DNA of 64,000 bases from Heracleum sosnowskyi. Its lineage: Eukaryota; Streptophyta; Magnoliopsida; Apiales; Apiaceae. The DNA lies in NCBI GenBank assembly GCA_030848705.1, contig CM061245.1:62150006-62214005 (forward strand), written 5' to 3'. Shown here one piece after another: positions 52,801-64,000 of the stretch (the stretch's first letter is position 1; each line of letters begins with the position of its first letter). A model generated the notes under the pieces. It saw only the letters and a list, made by a program, of their open reading frames with translations, ran no database searches and was not told the DNA's origin. The translations under genes were made by a program, and so were the position numbers.

Positions 52801-53192
52801 TTTTCCCCATTTTCCTTGTATAGCTCCCTTTAGAGGTAAACGTAATCGAGCGTCCCCTGGTATCTGCTACGATTCAGGCACGGACAGCCCCAAATGAACT
52901 TTTCTGCAATTCTATAAACCCATAGGGTAAAACTACGAGAAAATATCCACAAAATGGCCCGCTTCGATTTTTCCCCATTTTCCTAGTATAGCTCCCTTTA
53001 GAGGTAAACGTAATCGGGCGTCCCCTGGTATCTGCTACGATTCAGGCATGGACAGCCCCAAATGAACTTTTCTGCAATTCTATAAACCCATAAGGTGAAA
53101 CTATGAGAAAATATCCACAAAATGGCCCGCTTCGATTTTTCCCCATTTTCCTTGTATAGCTCCCTTTAGAGGTAAACGTAATCGGGCGTCCC

Positions 53193-53360
53193 CTGGTATC
53201 TGCTACGATTCAGGCACGGACAGCCCCAAATGAACTTTTCTGCAATTCTATAAACCCATAGGGTAAAACTACGAGAAAATATCCACAAAATGGCCCGCTT
53301 CAATTTTTCCCCATTTTCCTAGTATAGCTCCCTTTAGAAGTAAACGTAATCGGGCGTCCC
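53193..53360 (+). repeat. Class S monomer
   Basis: ATAGGGTAA, CGCTTCAA, CTAG and p147 A (agaagta), ending so that the next copy starts ttggtatctg. Copies at 51515, 53193, 54703, 56549 and 58058; the last is followed by an ordinary ctgg start. Confidence 0.83.
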
Positions 53361-53528
53361 TTGGTATCTGCTACGATTCAGGCACGGACAGCCTAAAATG
53401 AACTTTTCTGCAATTCTATAAACCCATAAGGTGAAACTACGAGAAAATATCCACAAAATGGCCCGCTTCGATTTTTCCCCATTTTCCTTGTATAGCTCCC
53501 TTTAGAGGTAAACGTAATCGGGTGTCCC
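53361..53528 (+). repeat. Class R monomer
   Basis: Starts ttgg, has cagcctaaaatg (two changes at p34-35), ATAAGGTG, CGCTTCG and TTGT, and ends gggtgtccc. Copies at 51683, 53361, 54871 and 56717 (the last 167 bp through loss of one T in its p112-116 run). Confidence 0.83.
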
Positions 53529-53695
53529 CTGGTATCTGCTACGATTCAGGCACGGACGGCCCCAAATGAACTTTTCTGCAATTCTGTAAACTAATAGGGT
53601 AAAACTACGAGAAAATATCCACAAAATGGCCCTCTTCAATTTTTCCCCATTTTCCTTGGATAGCTCCCTTTAGAGGTAAACGTAATCGGGCGTCC

Positions 53696-55205
53696 CTGGT
53701 ATCTGCTACGATTCAGGCACGGACAGCCCCAAATGAACTTTTCTGCAATTCTATAAACCCATAGGGTGAAACTACGAGAAAATATCCACAAAATGGTCGG
53801 CTTCAATTTTTCCCCATTTTCCTAGTATAGCTCCCTTTAGAGGTAAACGTAATCGGGCGTACCCTAGTATCTGCTACGATTCAGGCACGGACAGCCCCAA
53901 ATGAACTTTTATGCAATTCTATAAACCCATAGGGTAAAACTACGAGAAAATATCCACAAAATGGCCCGCTTCAATTTTTCCCCATTTTCCTTGGATAGCT
54001 CCCTTTAGAGGTAAACGTAATCGGGCATCCCTGGTATCTGCTACGATTCGGGCACGGACAGCCCCAAATGAACTTTTCTGCAATTCTATAAACCCATAGG
54101 GTGAAACTACGAGAAAATATCCACAAAATGGCCCGCTTCAATTTTTCCCCATTTTCCTAGTATAGCTCCCTTTAGATGTAAACGTAATCGGGCGTCCCCT
54201 GGTATCTGCTACGATTCAGGCACGGACAGCCCCAAATGAACTTTTCTGCAATTCTATGAACCCATAAGGTGAAACTACGAGAAAATATCCACAAAATGGA
54301 CCGTTTCGATTTTTCCCCATTTTCCTTGTATAGCTCCCTTTAGAGGTAAACGTAATCGAGCGTCCCCTGGTATCTGCTACGATTCAGGCACGGACAGCCC
54401 CAAATGAACTTTTCTGCAATTCTATAAACCCATAGGGTAAAACTACGAGAAAATATCCACAAAATGGCCCGCTTCGATTTTTCCCCATTTTCCTAGTATA
54501 GCTCCCTTTAGAGGTAAACGTAATCGGGCGTCCCCTGGTATCTGCTACGATTCAGGCATGGACAGCCCCAAATGAACTTTTCTGCAATTCTATAAACCCA
54601 TAAGGTGAAACTATGAGAAAATATCCACAAAATGGCCCGCTTCGATTTTTCCCCATTTTCCTTGTATAGCTCCCTTTAGAGGTAAACGTAATCGGGCGTC
54701 CCCTGGTATCTGCTACGATTCAGGCACGGACAGCCCCAAATGAACTTTTCTGCAATTCTATAAACCCATAGGGTAAAACTATGAGAAAATATCCACAAAA
54801 TGGCCCGCTTCAATTTTTCCCCATTTTCCTAGTATAGCTCCCTTTAGAAGTAAACGTAATCGGGCGTCCCTTGGTATCTGCTACGATTCAGGCACGGACA
54901 GCCTAAAATGAACTTTTCTGCAATTCTATAAACCCATAAGGTGAAACTACGAGAAAATATCCACAAAATGGCCCGCTTCGATTTTTCCCCATTTTCCTTG
55001 TATAGCTCCCTTTAGAGTTAAACGTAATCGGGTGTCCCCTGGTATCTGCTACGATTCAGGCACGGACGGCCCCAAATGAACTTTTCTGCAATTCTGTAAA
55101 CCAATAGGGTAAAACTACGAGAAAATATCCACAAAATGGCCCTCTTCAATTTTTCCCCATTTTCCTTGGATAGCTCCCTTTAGAGGTAAACGTAATCGGG
55201 CGTCC
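53696..55205 (+). repeat. Reference 9-mer unit of block 8, 1510 bp
   Basis: Monomer starts are 53696 (P), 53864 (L, 167 bp), 54031 (K), 54199 (B), 54367 (E), 54535 (F), 54703 (S), 54871 (R) and 55039 (I, 167 bp). Private marks are gattcgggca in K, ctatgaaccc in B and agagttaaac in R. Confidence 0.87.
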
Positions 55206-58200
55206 CTGGTATCTGCTACGATTCAGGCACGGACAGCCCCAAATGAACTTTTCTGCAATTCTATAAACCCATAGGGTGAAACTACGAGAAAATATCCACA
55301 AAATGGTCGGCTTCAATTTTTCCCCATTTTCCTAGTATAGCTCCCTTTAGAGGTAAACGTAATCGGGCGTACCCTAGTATCTGCTACGATTCAGGCACGG
55401 ACAGTCCCAAATGAACTTTTATGCAATTCTATAAACCCATAGGGTAAAACTACGAGAAAATATCCACAAAATGGCCCGCTTCAATTTTTCCCCATTTTCC
55501 TTGGATAGCTCCCTTTAGAGGTAAACGTAATCGGGCATCCCTGGTATCTGCTACGATTCAGGCACGGACAGCCCCAAATGAACTTTTCTGCAATTCTATA
55601 ATCCCATAGGGTGAAACTACGAGAAAATATCCACAAAATGGCCCGCTTCAATTTTTTCCCATTTTCCTAGTATAGCTCCCTTTAGATGTAAACGTAATCG
55701 GGCGTCCCCTGGTATCTGCTACGATTCAGGCACGGACAGCCCCAAATGAACTTTTCTGCAATTCTATAAACCCATAAGGTGAAACTACGAGAAAATATCC
55801 ACAAAATGCCCCGTTTCGATTTTTCCCCATTTTCCTTGTATAGCTCCCTTTAGAGGTAAACGTAATCGGGCGTCCCCTGGTATCTGCTACGATTCAGGCA
55901 CGGACAGCCCCAAATGAACTTTTCTGCAATTCTATAAACCCATAGGGTAAAACTACGAGAAAATATCCACAAAATGGCCCGCTTCGATTTTTCCCCATTT
56001 TCCTAGTATAGCTCCCTTTAGATGTAAACGTAATCGGGCGTCCCCTGGTATCTGCTACGATTCAGGCACGGACAGCCCCAAATGAACTTTTCTGCAATTC
56101 TATAAACCCATAAGGTGAAACTACGAGAAAATATCCACAAAATGGACCGTTTCGATTTTTCCCCATTTTCCTTGTATAGCTCCCTTTAGAGGTAAACGTA
56201 ATCGAGCGTCCCCTGGTATCTGCTACGATTCAGGCACGGACAGCCCCAAATGAACTTTTCTGCAATTCTATAAACCCATAGGGTAAAACTACGAGAAAAT
56301 ATCCACAAAATGGCCCGCTTCGATTTTTCCCCATTTTCCTAGTATAGCTCCCTTTAGAGGTAAACGTAATCGGGCGTCCCCTGGTATCTGCTACGATTCA
56401 GGCATGGACAGCCCCAAATGAACTTTTCTGCAATTCTATAAACCCATAAGGTGAAACTATGAGAAAATATCCACAAAATGGCCCGCTTCGATTTTTCCCC
56501 ATTTTCCTTGTATAGCTCCCTTTAGAGGTAAACGTAATCGGGCGTCCCCTGGTATCTGCTACGATTCAGGCACGGACAGCCCCAAATGAACTTTTCTGCA
56601 ATTCTATAAACCCATAGGGTAAAACTACGAGAAAATATCCACAAAATGGCCCGCTTCAATTTTTCCCCATTTTCCTAGTATAGCTCCCTTTAGAAGTAAA
56701 CGTAATCGGGCGTCCCTTGGTATCTGCTACGATTCAGGCACGGACAGCCTAAAATGAACTTTTCTGCAATTCTATAAACCCATAAGGTGAAACTACGAGA
56801 AAATATCCACAAAATGGCCCGCTTCGATTTTCCCCATTTTCCTTGTATAGCTCCCTTTAGAGGTAAACGTAATCGGGTGTCCCCTGGTATCTGCTACGAT
56901 TCAGGCACGGACGGCCCCAAATGAACTTTTCTGCAATTCTATAAACCAATAGGGTAAAACTACGAGAAAATATCCACAAAATGGCCCTCTTCAATTTTTC
57001 CCCATTTTCCTTGGATAGCTCCCTTTAGAGGTAAACGTAATCGGGCGTCCCTGGTATCTGCTACGATTCAGGCACGGACAGCCCCAAATGAACTTTTCTG
57101 CAATTCTATAAACCCATAGGGTGAAACTACGAGAAAATATCCACAAAATGGTCGGCTTCAATTTTTCCCCATTTTCCTAGTATAGCTCCCTTTAGAGGTA
57201 AACGTAATCGGGCGTACCCTAGTATCTGCTACGATTCAGGCACGGACAGTCCCAAATGAACTTTTATGCAATTCTATAAACCCATAGGGTAAAACTACGA
57301 GAAAATATCCACAAAATGGCCCACTTCAATTTTTCCCCATTTTCCTTGGATAGCTCCCTTTAGAGGTAAACGTAATCGGGCATCCCTGGTATCTGCTACG
57401 ATTCAGGCACGGACAGCCCCAAATGAACTTTTCTGCAATTCTATAAACCCATAGGGTGAAACTACGAGAAAATATCCACAAAATGGCCCGCTTCAATTTT
57501 TTCCCATTTTCCTAGTATAGCTCCCTTTAGATGTAAACGTAATCGGGCGTCCCCTGGTATCTGCTACGATTCAGGCACGGACAGCCCCAAATGAACTTTT
57601 CTGCAATTCTATAAACCCATAAGGTGAAACTACGAGAAAATATCCACAAAATGCCCCGTTTCGATTTTTCCCCATTTTCCTTGTATAGCTCCCTTTAGAG
57701 GTAAACGTAATCGGGCGTCCCCTGGTATCTGCTACGATTCAGGCACGGACAGCCCCAAATGAACTTTTCTGCAATTCTATAAACCCATAGGGTAAAACTA
57801 CGAGAAAATATCCACAAAATGGCCCGCTTCGATTTTCCCCCATTTTCCTAGTATAGCTCCCTTTAGAGGTAAACGTAATCGGGCGTCCCCTGGTATCTAC
57901 TACGATTCAGGCATGGACAGCCCCAAATGAACTTTTCTGCAATTCTATAAACCCATAAGGTGAAACTATGAGAAAATATCCACAAAATGGCCCGCTTCGA
58001 TTTTTCCCCATTTTCCTTGTATAGCTCCCTTTAGAGGTAAACGTAATCGGGCGTCCCCTGGTATCTGCTACGATTCAGGCACGGACATCCCCAAATGAAC
58101 TTTTCTGCAATTCTATAAACCCATAGGGTAAAACTACGAGAAAATATCCACAAAATGGCCCGCTTCAATTTTTCCCCATTTTCCTAGTATAGCTCCCTTT

Positions 58201-59904
58201 AGAAGTAAACGTAATCGGGCGTCCCCTGGTATCTGCTACGATTCAGGCACGGACAGCCCCAAATGAACTTTTCTGCAATTCTATAAACCCATAAGGTGAA
58301 ACTACGAGAAAATATCCACAAAATGGCCCGTTTCGATTTTTCCCCATTTTCCTTGTATAGCTCCCTTTAGAGGTAAACGTAATCGGGCGTCCCCTGGTAT
58401 CTGCTACGATTCAGGCACGGACAGCCCCAAATGAACTTTTCTGCAATTCTATAAACCCATAGGGTAAAACTACGAAAAAATATCCACAAAATGGCCCGCT
58501 TCGATTTTTCCCCATTTTCCTAGTATAGCTCCCTTTAGAGGTAAACGTAATCGGGCGTCCCCTGGTATCTGCTACGATTCAGGCATGGACAGCCCCAAAT
58601 GAACTTTTCTGCAATTCTATAAACCCATAAGGTGAAACTATGAGAAAATATCCACAAAATGGCCCGCTTCGATTTTTCCCCATTTTCCTTGTATAGCTCC
58701 CTTTAGAGGTAAACGTAATCGGGCGTCCCCTGGTATCTGCTACGATTCAGGCACGGACAGCCCCAAATGAACTTTTCTGCAATTCTATAAACCCATAGGG
58801 TAAAACTACGAGAAAATATCCACAAAATGGCCGGCTTCAATTTTTCCCCATTTTCCTAGTATAGCTCCCTTTAGAGGTAAACGTAATCGGGCGTCCCCTG
58901 GTATCTGCTACGATTCAGGCACGGACAGCCCCAAATGAACTTTTCTGCAATTCTATAAACCCATAGGGTAAAACTACGAGAAAATATCCACTAAATGGCC
59001 CGCTTCAATTTTTCCCCATTTTCCTTGTATAGCTCCCTTTAGAGGTAAAAGTAATCGGGCGTCCCCTGGTATCTGCTACGATTCAGGCACGGACAGCCCC
59101 AAATGAACTTTTCTGCAATTCTATAAACCAATAGGGTAAAACTACGAGAAAATATCCACAAAATGGCCCTCTTCAATTTTTCCCCATTTTCCTTGGATAG
59201 CTCCCTTTAGAGGTAAACGTAATCGGGCGTCCCTGGTATCTGCTACGATTCAGGCACGGACAGCCCCAAATGAACTTTTCTGCAATTCTATAAACCCATA
59301 GGGTGAAACTACGAGAAAATATCCACAAAATGGCCCGCTTCAATTTTTCCCCATTTTCCTAGTATAGCTCCCTTTAGATGTAAACGTAATCGGGCGTCCC
59401 CTGGTATCTGCTACGATTCAGGCACGGACAGCCCCAAATGAACTTTTCTGCAATTCTATAAACCCATAAGGTGAAACTACGAGAAAATATCCACAAAATG
59501 GCCCGTTTCGATTTTTCCCCATTTTCCTTGTATAGCTCCCTTTAGAGGTAAACGTAATCGGGCGTCCCCTGGTATCTGCTACGATTCAGGCACGGACAGC
59601 CCCAAATGAACTTTTCTGCAATTTTATAAACCCATAGGGTAAAACTACGAGAAAATATCCACAAAATGGCCCGCTTCGATTTTTCCCCATTTTCCTAGTA
59701 TAGCTCCCTTTAGAGGTAAACGTAATCGGGCGTCCCCTGGTATCTGCTACGATTCAGGCATGGACAGCCCCAAATGAACTTTTCTGCAATTCTATAAACC
59801 CATAAGGTGAAACTATGAGAAAATATCCACAAAATGGCCCGCTTCGATTTTTCCCCATTTTCCTTGTATAGCTCCCTTTAGAGGTAAACGTAATCGGGCG
59901 TCCC

Positions 59905-60062
59905 CTGGTATCTGCTACGATTCAGGCACGGACAGCCCCAAATGAACTTTTCTGCAATTCTATAAACCCATAGGGTAAAACTACGAGAAAATATCCACAA
60001 AATGGCCGGCTTCAATTTTCCTAGTATAGCTCCCTTTAGAGGTAAACGTAATCGGGCGTCCC
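59905..60062 (+). repeat. Class G monomer with a 10-bp internal deletion (158 bp)
   Basis: ggcttcaattttcctag replaces the usual aatttttccccattttcctag, losing ten bases between two near-identical ATTTT-CC motifs at p111 and p121. That is the expected product of slippage between short direct repeats. The matching G at 62077 is intact. Confidence 0.92.
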
Positions 60063-63000
60063 CTGGTATCTGCTACGATTCAGGCACGGACAGCCCCAAA
60101 TGAACTTTTCTGCAATTCTATAAACCCATAGGGTAAAACTACGAGAAAATATCCACAAAATGGCCCGCTTCAATTTTTCCCCATTTTCCTTGTATAGCTC
60201 CCTTTAGAGGTAAACGTAATCGGGCGTCCCCTGGTATCTGCTACGATTCAGGCACGGACAGCACCAAATGAACTTTTCTGCAATTCTATAAACCAATAGG
60301 GTAAAACTACGAGAAAATATCCACAAAATGGCCCTCTTCAAATTTTCCCCATTTTCCTTGGATAGCTCCCTTTAGAGGTAAACGTAATCGGGCGTCCCTG
60401 GTATCTGCTACGATTCAGGCACGGACAGCCCCAAATGAACTTTTCTGCAATTCTATAAACCCATAGGGTGAAACTACGAGAAAATATCCACAAAATGGCC
60501 CGCTTCAATTTTTCCCCATTTTCCTAGTATAGCTCCCTTTAGATGTAAACGTAATCGGGCGTCCCCTGGTATCTGCCACGATTCAGGCACGGACAGCCCC
60601 AAATGAACTTTTCTGCAATTCTATAAACCCATAAGGTGAAACTACGAGAAAATATCCACAAAATGGCCCGTTTCGATTTTTCCCCATTTTCCTTGTATAG
60701 CTCCCTTTAGAGGTAAACGTAATCGGGCGTCCCCTGGTATCTGCTACGATTCAGGCATGGACAGCCCCAAATGAACTTTTCTGCAATTCTATAAACCCAT
60801 AAGGTGAAACTATGAGAAAATATCCACAAAATGGCCCGCTTCGATTTTTCCCCATTTTCCTTGTATAGCTCCCTTTAGAGGTAAACGTAATCGGGCGTCC
60901 CCTGGTATCTGCTACGATTCAGGCACGGACAGCCCCAAATGAACTTTTCTGCAATTCTATAAACCCATAGGGTAAAACTACGAGAAAATATCCACAAAAT
61001 GGCCGGCTTCAATTTTTCCCCATTTTCCTAGTATAGCTCCCTTTAGAGGTAAACGTAATCGGGCGTCCCCTGGTATCTGCTACGATTCAGGCACGGACAG
61101 CCCCAAATGAACTTTTCTGCAATTCTATAAACCCATAGGGTAAAACTACGAGAAAATATCCACTAAATGGCCCGCTTCAATTTTTCCCCATTTTCCTTGT
61201 ATAGCTCCCTTTAGAGGTAAAAGTAATCGGGCGTCCCCTGGTATCTGCTACGATTCAGGCACGGACAGCCCCAAATGAACTTTTCTGCAATTCTATAAAC
61301 CAATAGGGTAAAACTACGAGAAAATATCCACAAAATGGCCCTCTTCAATTTTTCCCCATTTTCCTTGGATAGCTCCCTTTAGAGGTAAACGTAATCGGGC
61401 GTCCCTGGTATCTGCTACGATTCAGGCACGGACAGCCCCAAATGAACTTTTCTGCAATTCTATAAACCCATAGGGTGAAACTACGAGAAAATATCCACAA
61501 AATGGCCCGCTTCAATTTTTCCCCATTTTCCTAGTATAGCTCCCTTTAGATGTAAACGTAATCGGGCGTCCCCTGGTATCTGCTACGATTCAGGCACGGA
61601 CAGCCCCAAATGAACTTTTCTGCAATTCTATAAACCCATAAGGTGAAACTACGAGAAAATATCCACAAAATGGCCCGTTTCGATTTTTCCCCATTTTCCT
61701 TGTATAGCTCCCTTTAGAGGTAAACGTAATCGGGCGTCCCCTGGTATCTGCTACGATTCAGGCACGGACAGCCCCAAATGAACTTTTCTGCAATTTTATA
61801 AACCCATAGGGTAAAACTACGAGAAAATATCCACAAAATGGCCCGCTTCGATTTTTCCCCATTTTCCTAGTATAGCTCCCTTTAGAGGTAAACGTAATCG
61901 GGCGTCCCCTGGTATCTGCTACGATTCAGGCATGGACAGCCCCAAATGAACTTTTCTGCAATTCTATAAACCCATAAGGTGAAACTATGAGAAAATATCC
62001 ACAAAATGGCCCGCTTCGATTTTTCCCCATTTTCCTTGTATAGCTCCCTTTAGAGGTAAACGTAATCGGGCGTCCCCTGGTATCTGCTACGATTCAGGCA
62101 CGGACAGCCCCAAATGAACTTTTCTGCAATTCTATAAACCCATAGGGTAAAACTACGAGAAAATATCCACAAAATGGCCGGCTTCAATTTTTCCCCATTT
62201 TCCTAGTATAGCTCCCTTTAGAGGTAAACGTAATCGGGCGTCCCCTGGTATCTGCTACGATTCAGGCACGGACAGCCCCAAATGAACTTTTCTGCAATTC
62301 TATAAACCCATAGGGTAAAACTACGAGAAAATATCCACAAAATGGCCCGCTTCAATTTTTCCCCATTTTCCTTGTATAGCTCCCTTTAGAGGTAAACGTA
62401 ATCGGGCGTCCCCTGGTATCTGCTACGATTCAGGCACGGACAGCACCAAATGAACTTTTCTGCAATTCTATAAACCAATAGGGTAAAACTACGAGAAAAT
62501 ATCCACAAAATGGCCCTCTTCAAATTTTCCCCATTTTCCTTGGATAGCTCCCTTTAGAGGTAAACGTAATCGGGCGTCCCTGGTATCTGCTACGATTCAG
62601 GCACGGACAGCCCCAAATGAACTTTTCTGCAATTCTATAAACCCATAGGGTGAAACTACGAGAAAATATCCACAAAATGGCCCGCTTCAATTTTTCCCCA
62701 TTTTCCTAGTATAGCTCCCTTTAGATGTAAACGTAATCGGGCGTCCCCTGGTATCTGCCACGATTCAGGCACGGACAGCCCCAAATGAACTTTTCTGCAA
62801 TTCTATAAACCCATAAGGTGAAACTACGAGAAAATATCCACAAAATGGCCCGTTTCGATTTTTCCCCATTTTCCTTGTATAGCTCCCTTTAGAGGTAAAC
62901 GTAATCGGGCGTCCCCTGGTATCTGCTACGATTCAGGCACGGACAGCCCCAAATGAACTTTTCTGCAATTCTATAAACCCATAGGGTAAAACTACGAGAA

Positions 63001-63922
63001 AATATCCACAAAATGGCCCGCTTCGATTTTTCCCCATTTTCCTAGTATAGCTCCCTTTAGAGGTAAACGTAATCGGGCGTCCCCTGGTATCTGCTACGAT
63101 TCAGGCATGGACAGCCCCAAATGAACTTTTCTGCAATTCTATAAACCCATAAGGTGAAACTATGAGAAAATATCCACAAAATGGCCCGCTTCGATTTTTC
63201 CCCATTTTCCTTGTATAGCTCCCTTTAGAGGTAAACGTAATCGGGCGTCCCCTGGTATCTGCTACGATTCAGGCACGGACAGCCCCAAATGAACTTTTCT
63301 GCAATTCTATAAACCCATAGGGTAAAACTACGAGAAAATATCCACAAAATGGTCGGCTTCAATTTTTCCCCATTTTCCTAGTATAGCTCCCTTTAGAGGT
63401 AAACGTAATCGGGCGTCCCCTGGTATCTGCTACGATTCAGGCACGGACAGCCCCAAATGAACTTTTCTGCAATTCTATAAACCCATAGGGTAAAACTACG
63501 AGAAAATATCCACAAAATGGCCCGCTTCAATTTTTCCCCATTTTCCTTGTATAGCTCCCTTTACAGGTAAACGTAATCGGGCGTCCCCTGGTATCTGCTA
63601 CGATTCAGGCACGGACAGCCCCAAATGAACTTTTCTGCAATTCTATAAACCAATAGGGTAAAACTACGAGAAAATATCCACAAAATGGCCCTCTTCAATT
63701 TTTCCCCATTTTCCTTGGATAGCTCCCTTTAGAGGTAAACGTAATTGGGCGTCCCTGGTATCTGCTACGATTCAGGCACGGACAGCCCCAAATGAACTTT
63801 TCTGCAATTCTATAAACCCATAAGGTGAAACTACGAGAAAATATCCACAAAATGGCCCGTTTCGATTTTTCCCCATTTTCCTTGTATAGCTCCCTTTAGA
63901 GGTAAACGTAATCGGGCGTCCC

Positions 63923-64000
63923 CTGGTATCTGCTACGATTCAGGCACGGACAGCCCCAAATGAACTTTTCTGCAATTCTATAAACCCATAGGGTAAAACT
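63923..64000 (+). repeat. Truncated final monomer (window edge)
   Basis: The first 78 bases (p1-78) of a monomer reading ATAGGGTAA, probably class E because it follows B. The array continues beyond the window. Confidence 0.85.

Larger units (their letters stand above)
50172..58057 (+). repeat. HOR block 8: P-L-K-B-E-F-S-R-I 9-mer with 10- and 11-mer versions
   Basis: Units start at the P monomers 50172, 52018, 53696, 55206 and 57051, giving periods of 1846 (11-mer), 1678 (10-mer), 1510 (9-mer) and 1845 bp (11-mer). Classes R (cagcctaaaatg, ending ggtgtccc) and S (agaagta) occur in this block, with one S-like end copy at 58058. Class B here has ggaccgtttcg and atcgagcg, and I has cggacggcccc. 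Length changes come from one extra E (52521, agatg) or an extra B-E pair (55709-56044). Confidence 0.88.
1..64000 (+). repeat. Satellite DNA array, 168-bp monomer, ~380 head-to-tail copies
   Basis: The motif ctggtatctgctacgattca (ctag in some copies) returns every 167-169 bases from base 1 to base 63923 with no inversion. Most copies are 168 bp. Copies with gtccctgg instead of gtcccctgg are 167 bp, and two copies with gtccacctgg are 169 bp. Neighbouring copies differ at a small set of fixed positions, chiefly p25, p48, p65, p69, p73, p80, p102-106, p110, p129-131 and p147. Monomers of 150-180 bp are typical of plant centromeric satellites and match about one nucleosome repeat. A centromeric role is inference: nothing here shows CENH3 binding. 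The array runs past both window ends. I do not recognise the family. The only interruption is the plastid insert at 45199-45367. Confidence 0.98.
58058..64000 (+). repeat. HOR block 9: 7-mer classes again, arranged as a 13/14-mer
   Basis: The order N-I-K-B-E-F-G resumes. Two larger units start at the N monomers with cactaaatgg, 58898 and 61070. The first is 13 monomers and lacks E after the B at 60566. The second is 14 and has E at 62916. Shared private marks are aaagtaatc in N, gcaattttata in E (59569, 61741), cagcaccaaat with caaattttcc in I (60231, 62413) and tctgccacg in B (60566, 62748). The window ends inside an E monomer. Confidence 0.9.

Noticed and set aside
1..64000. CRISPR array
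   Set aside because: Repeats are contiguous 168-bp units with no unique spacers and no cas genes, and the context is a plant nuclear satellite.
1..64000. Primate alpha satellite with CENP-B box
   Set aside because: The length is close to 171 bp but the sequence does not resemble alphoid DNA, and I find no full nTTCGnnnnAnnCGGGn match. The CGGG at p159-162 lacks the TTCG half. The plastid insert also argues for a plant.
1..64000. Inverted monomers or a strand switch in the array
   Set aside because: Every monomer start I followed reads ctggtat, ctagtat or ttggtat on the plus strand; no reverse-oriented copy was seen.
1..64000. A previously undescribed gene system
   Set aside because: No stretch outside 45199-45367 departs from the satellite consensus by more than point changes or small indels, so there is no room for genes.

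Overview
The whole window is one uninterrupted, head-to-tail satellite DNA array. The monomer is 168 bp (some copies are 167 bp, a few 169 bp) and about 45% GC by my count of the first copy. Roughly 380 monomers lie in the same orientation from base 1 to base 64000, and both window edges fall inside the array. I see no intact protein gene, rRNA, tRNA, transposon or CRISPR array. The one foreign stretch is a 169-bp insert at 45199-45367. Read on the minus strand, it encodes about 56 codons of ribosomal protein uS14 in its plastid form (rps14). Plastid DNA inside a nuclear-type satellite points to a land-plant nuclear chromosome, in centromeric or other constitutive heterochromatin. I do not recognise the satellite family and cannot name the species.

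Monomers fall into about twenty recurring classes, named here A-S, X and X'. They are defined by shared variants at fixed monomer positions, written p1-p168 and counted from the ctggtatctg that begins the window. The classes recur in fixed orders and so form higher-order repeats (HORs), and the HOR type changes along the window. 1-11245 is a 9-mer family, (A or K)-B-C-D-E-F-G-H-I, the main home of classes C and H and of the original D form. 11246-12756 is transitional. 12757-16283 holds three tandem copies of a 7-mer, K-B-E-F-G-N-I. 16284-26015 holds P-L-K-B-E-F-N-I 8-mers, including an 18-mer of 3020 bp. 26016-29706 holds a 1510-bp 9-mer twice plus part of a third. 29707-32055 is a Q-rich stretch. 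32056-35745 holds a 2180-bp 13-mer, repeated in part. 35746-50171 is Q-rich and holds two tandem copies of a 2517-bp 15-mer and the plastid insert. 50172-58057 holds 9/10/11-mers carrying the private classes R and S. 58058-64000 returns to the 7-mer composition, arranged as a 13/14-mer.

The layout fits repeated unequal exchange or segmental duplication working on blocks of different size: dimers, 4-mers, 6-mers, 9-mers, 13-mers and 15-mers. Many class-defining differences are C-to-T or G-to-A changes at CpG, as expected of heavily methylated DNA. The plastid insert occurs once, inside one copy of a Q-X'-N-I four-monomer unit whose other copies are clean, so it entered after that unit was amplified. 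The minus-strand open frames of 67-86 codons are chance read-through of the repeat and are not annotated as genes.
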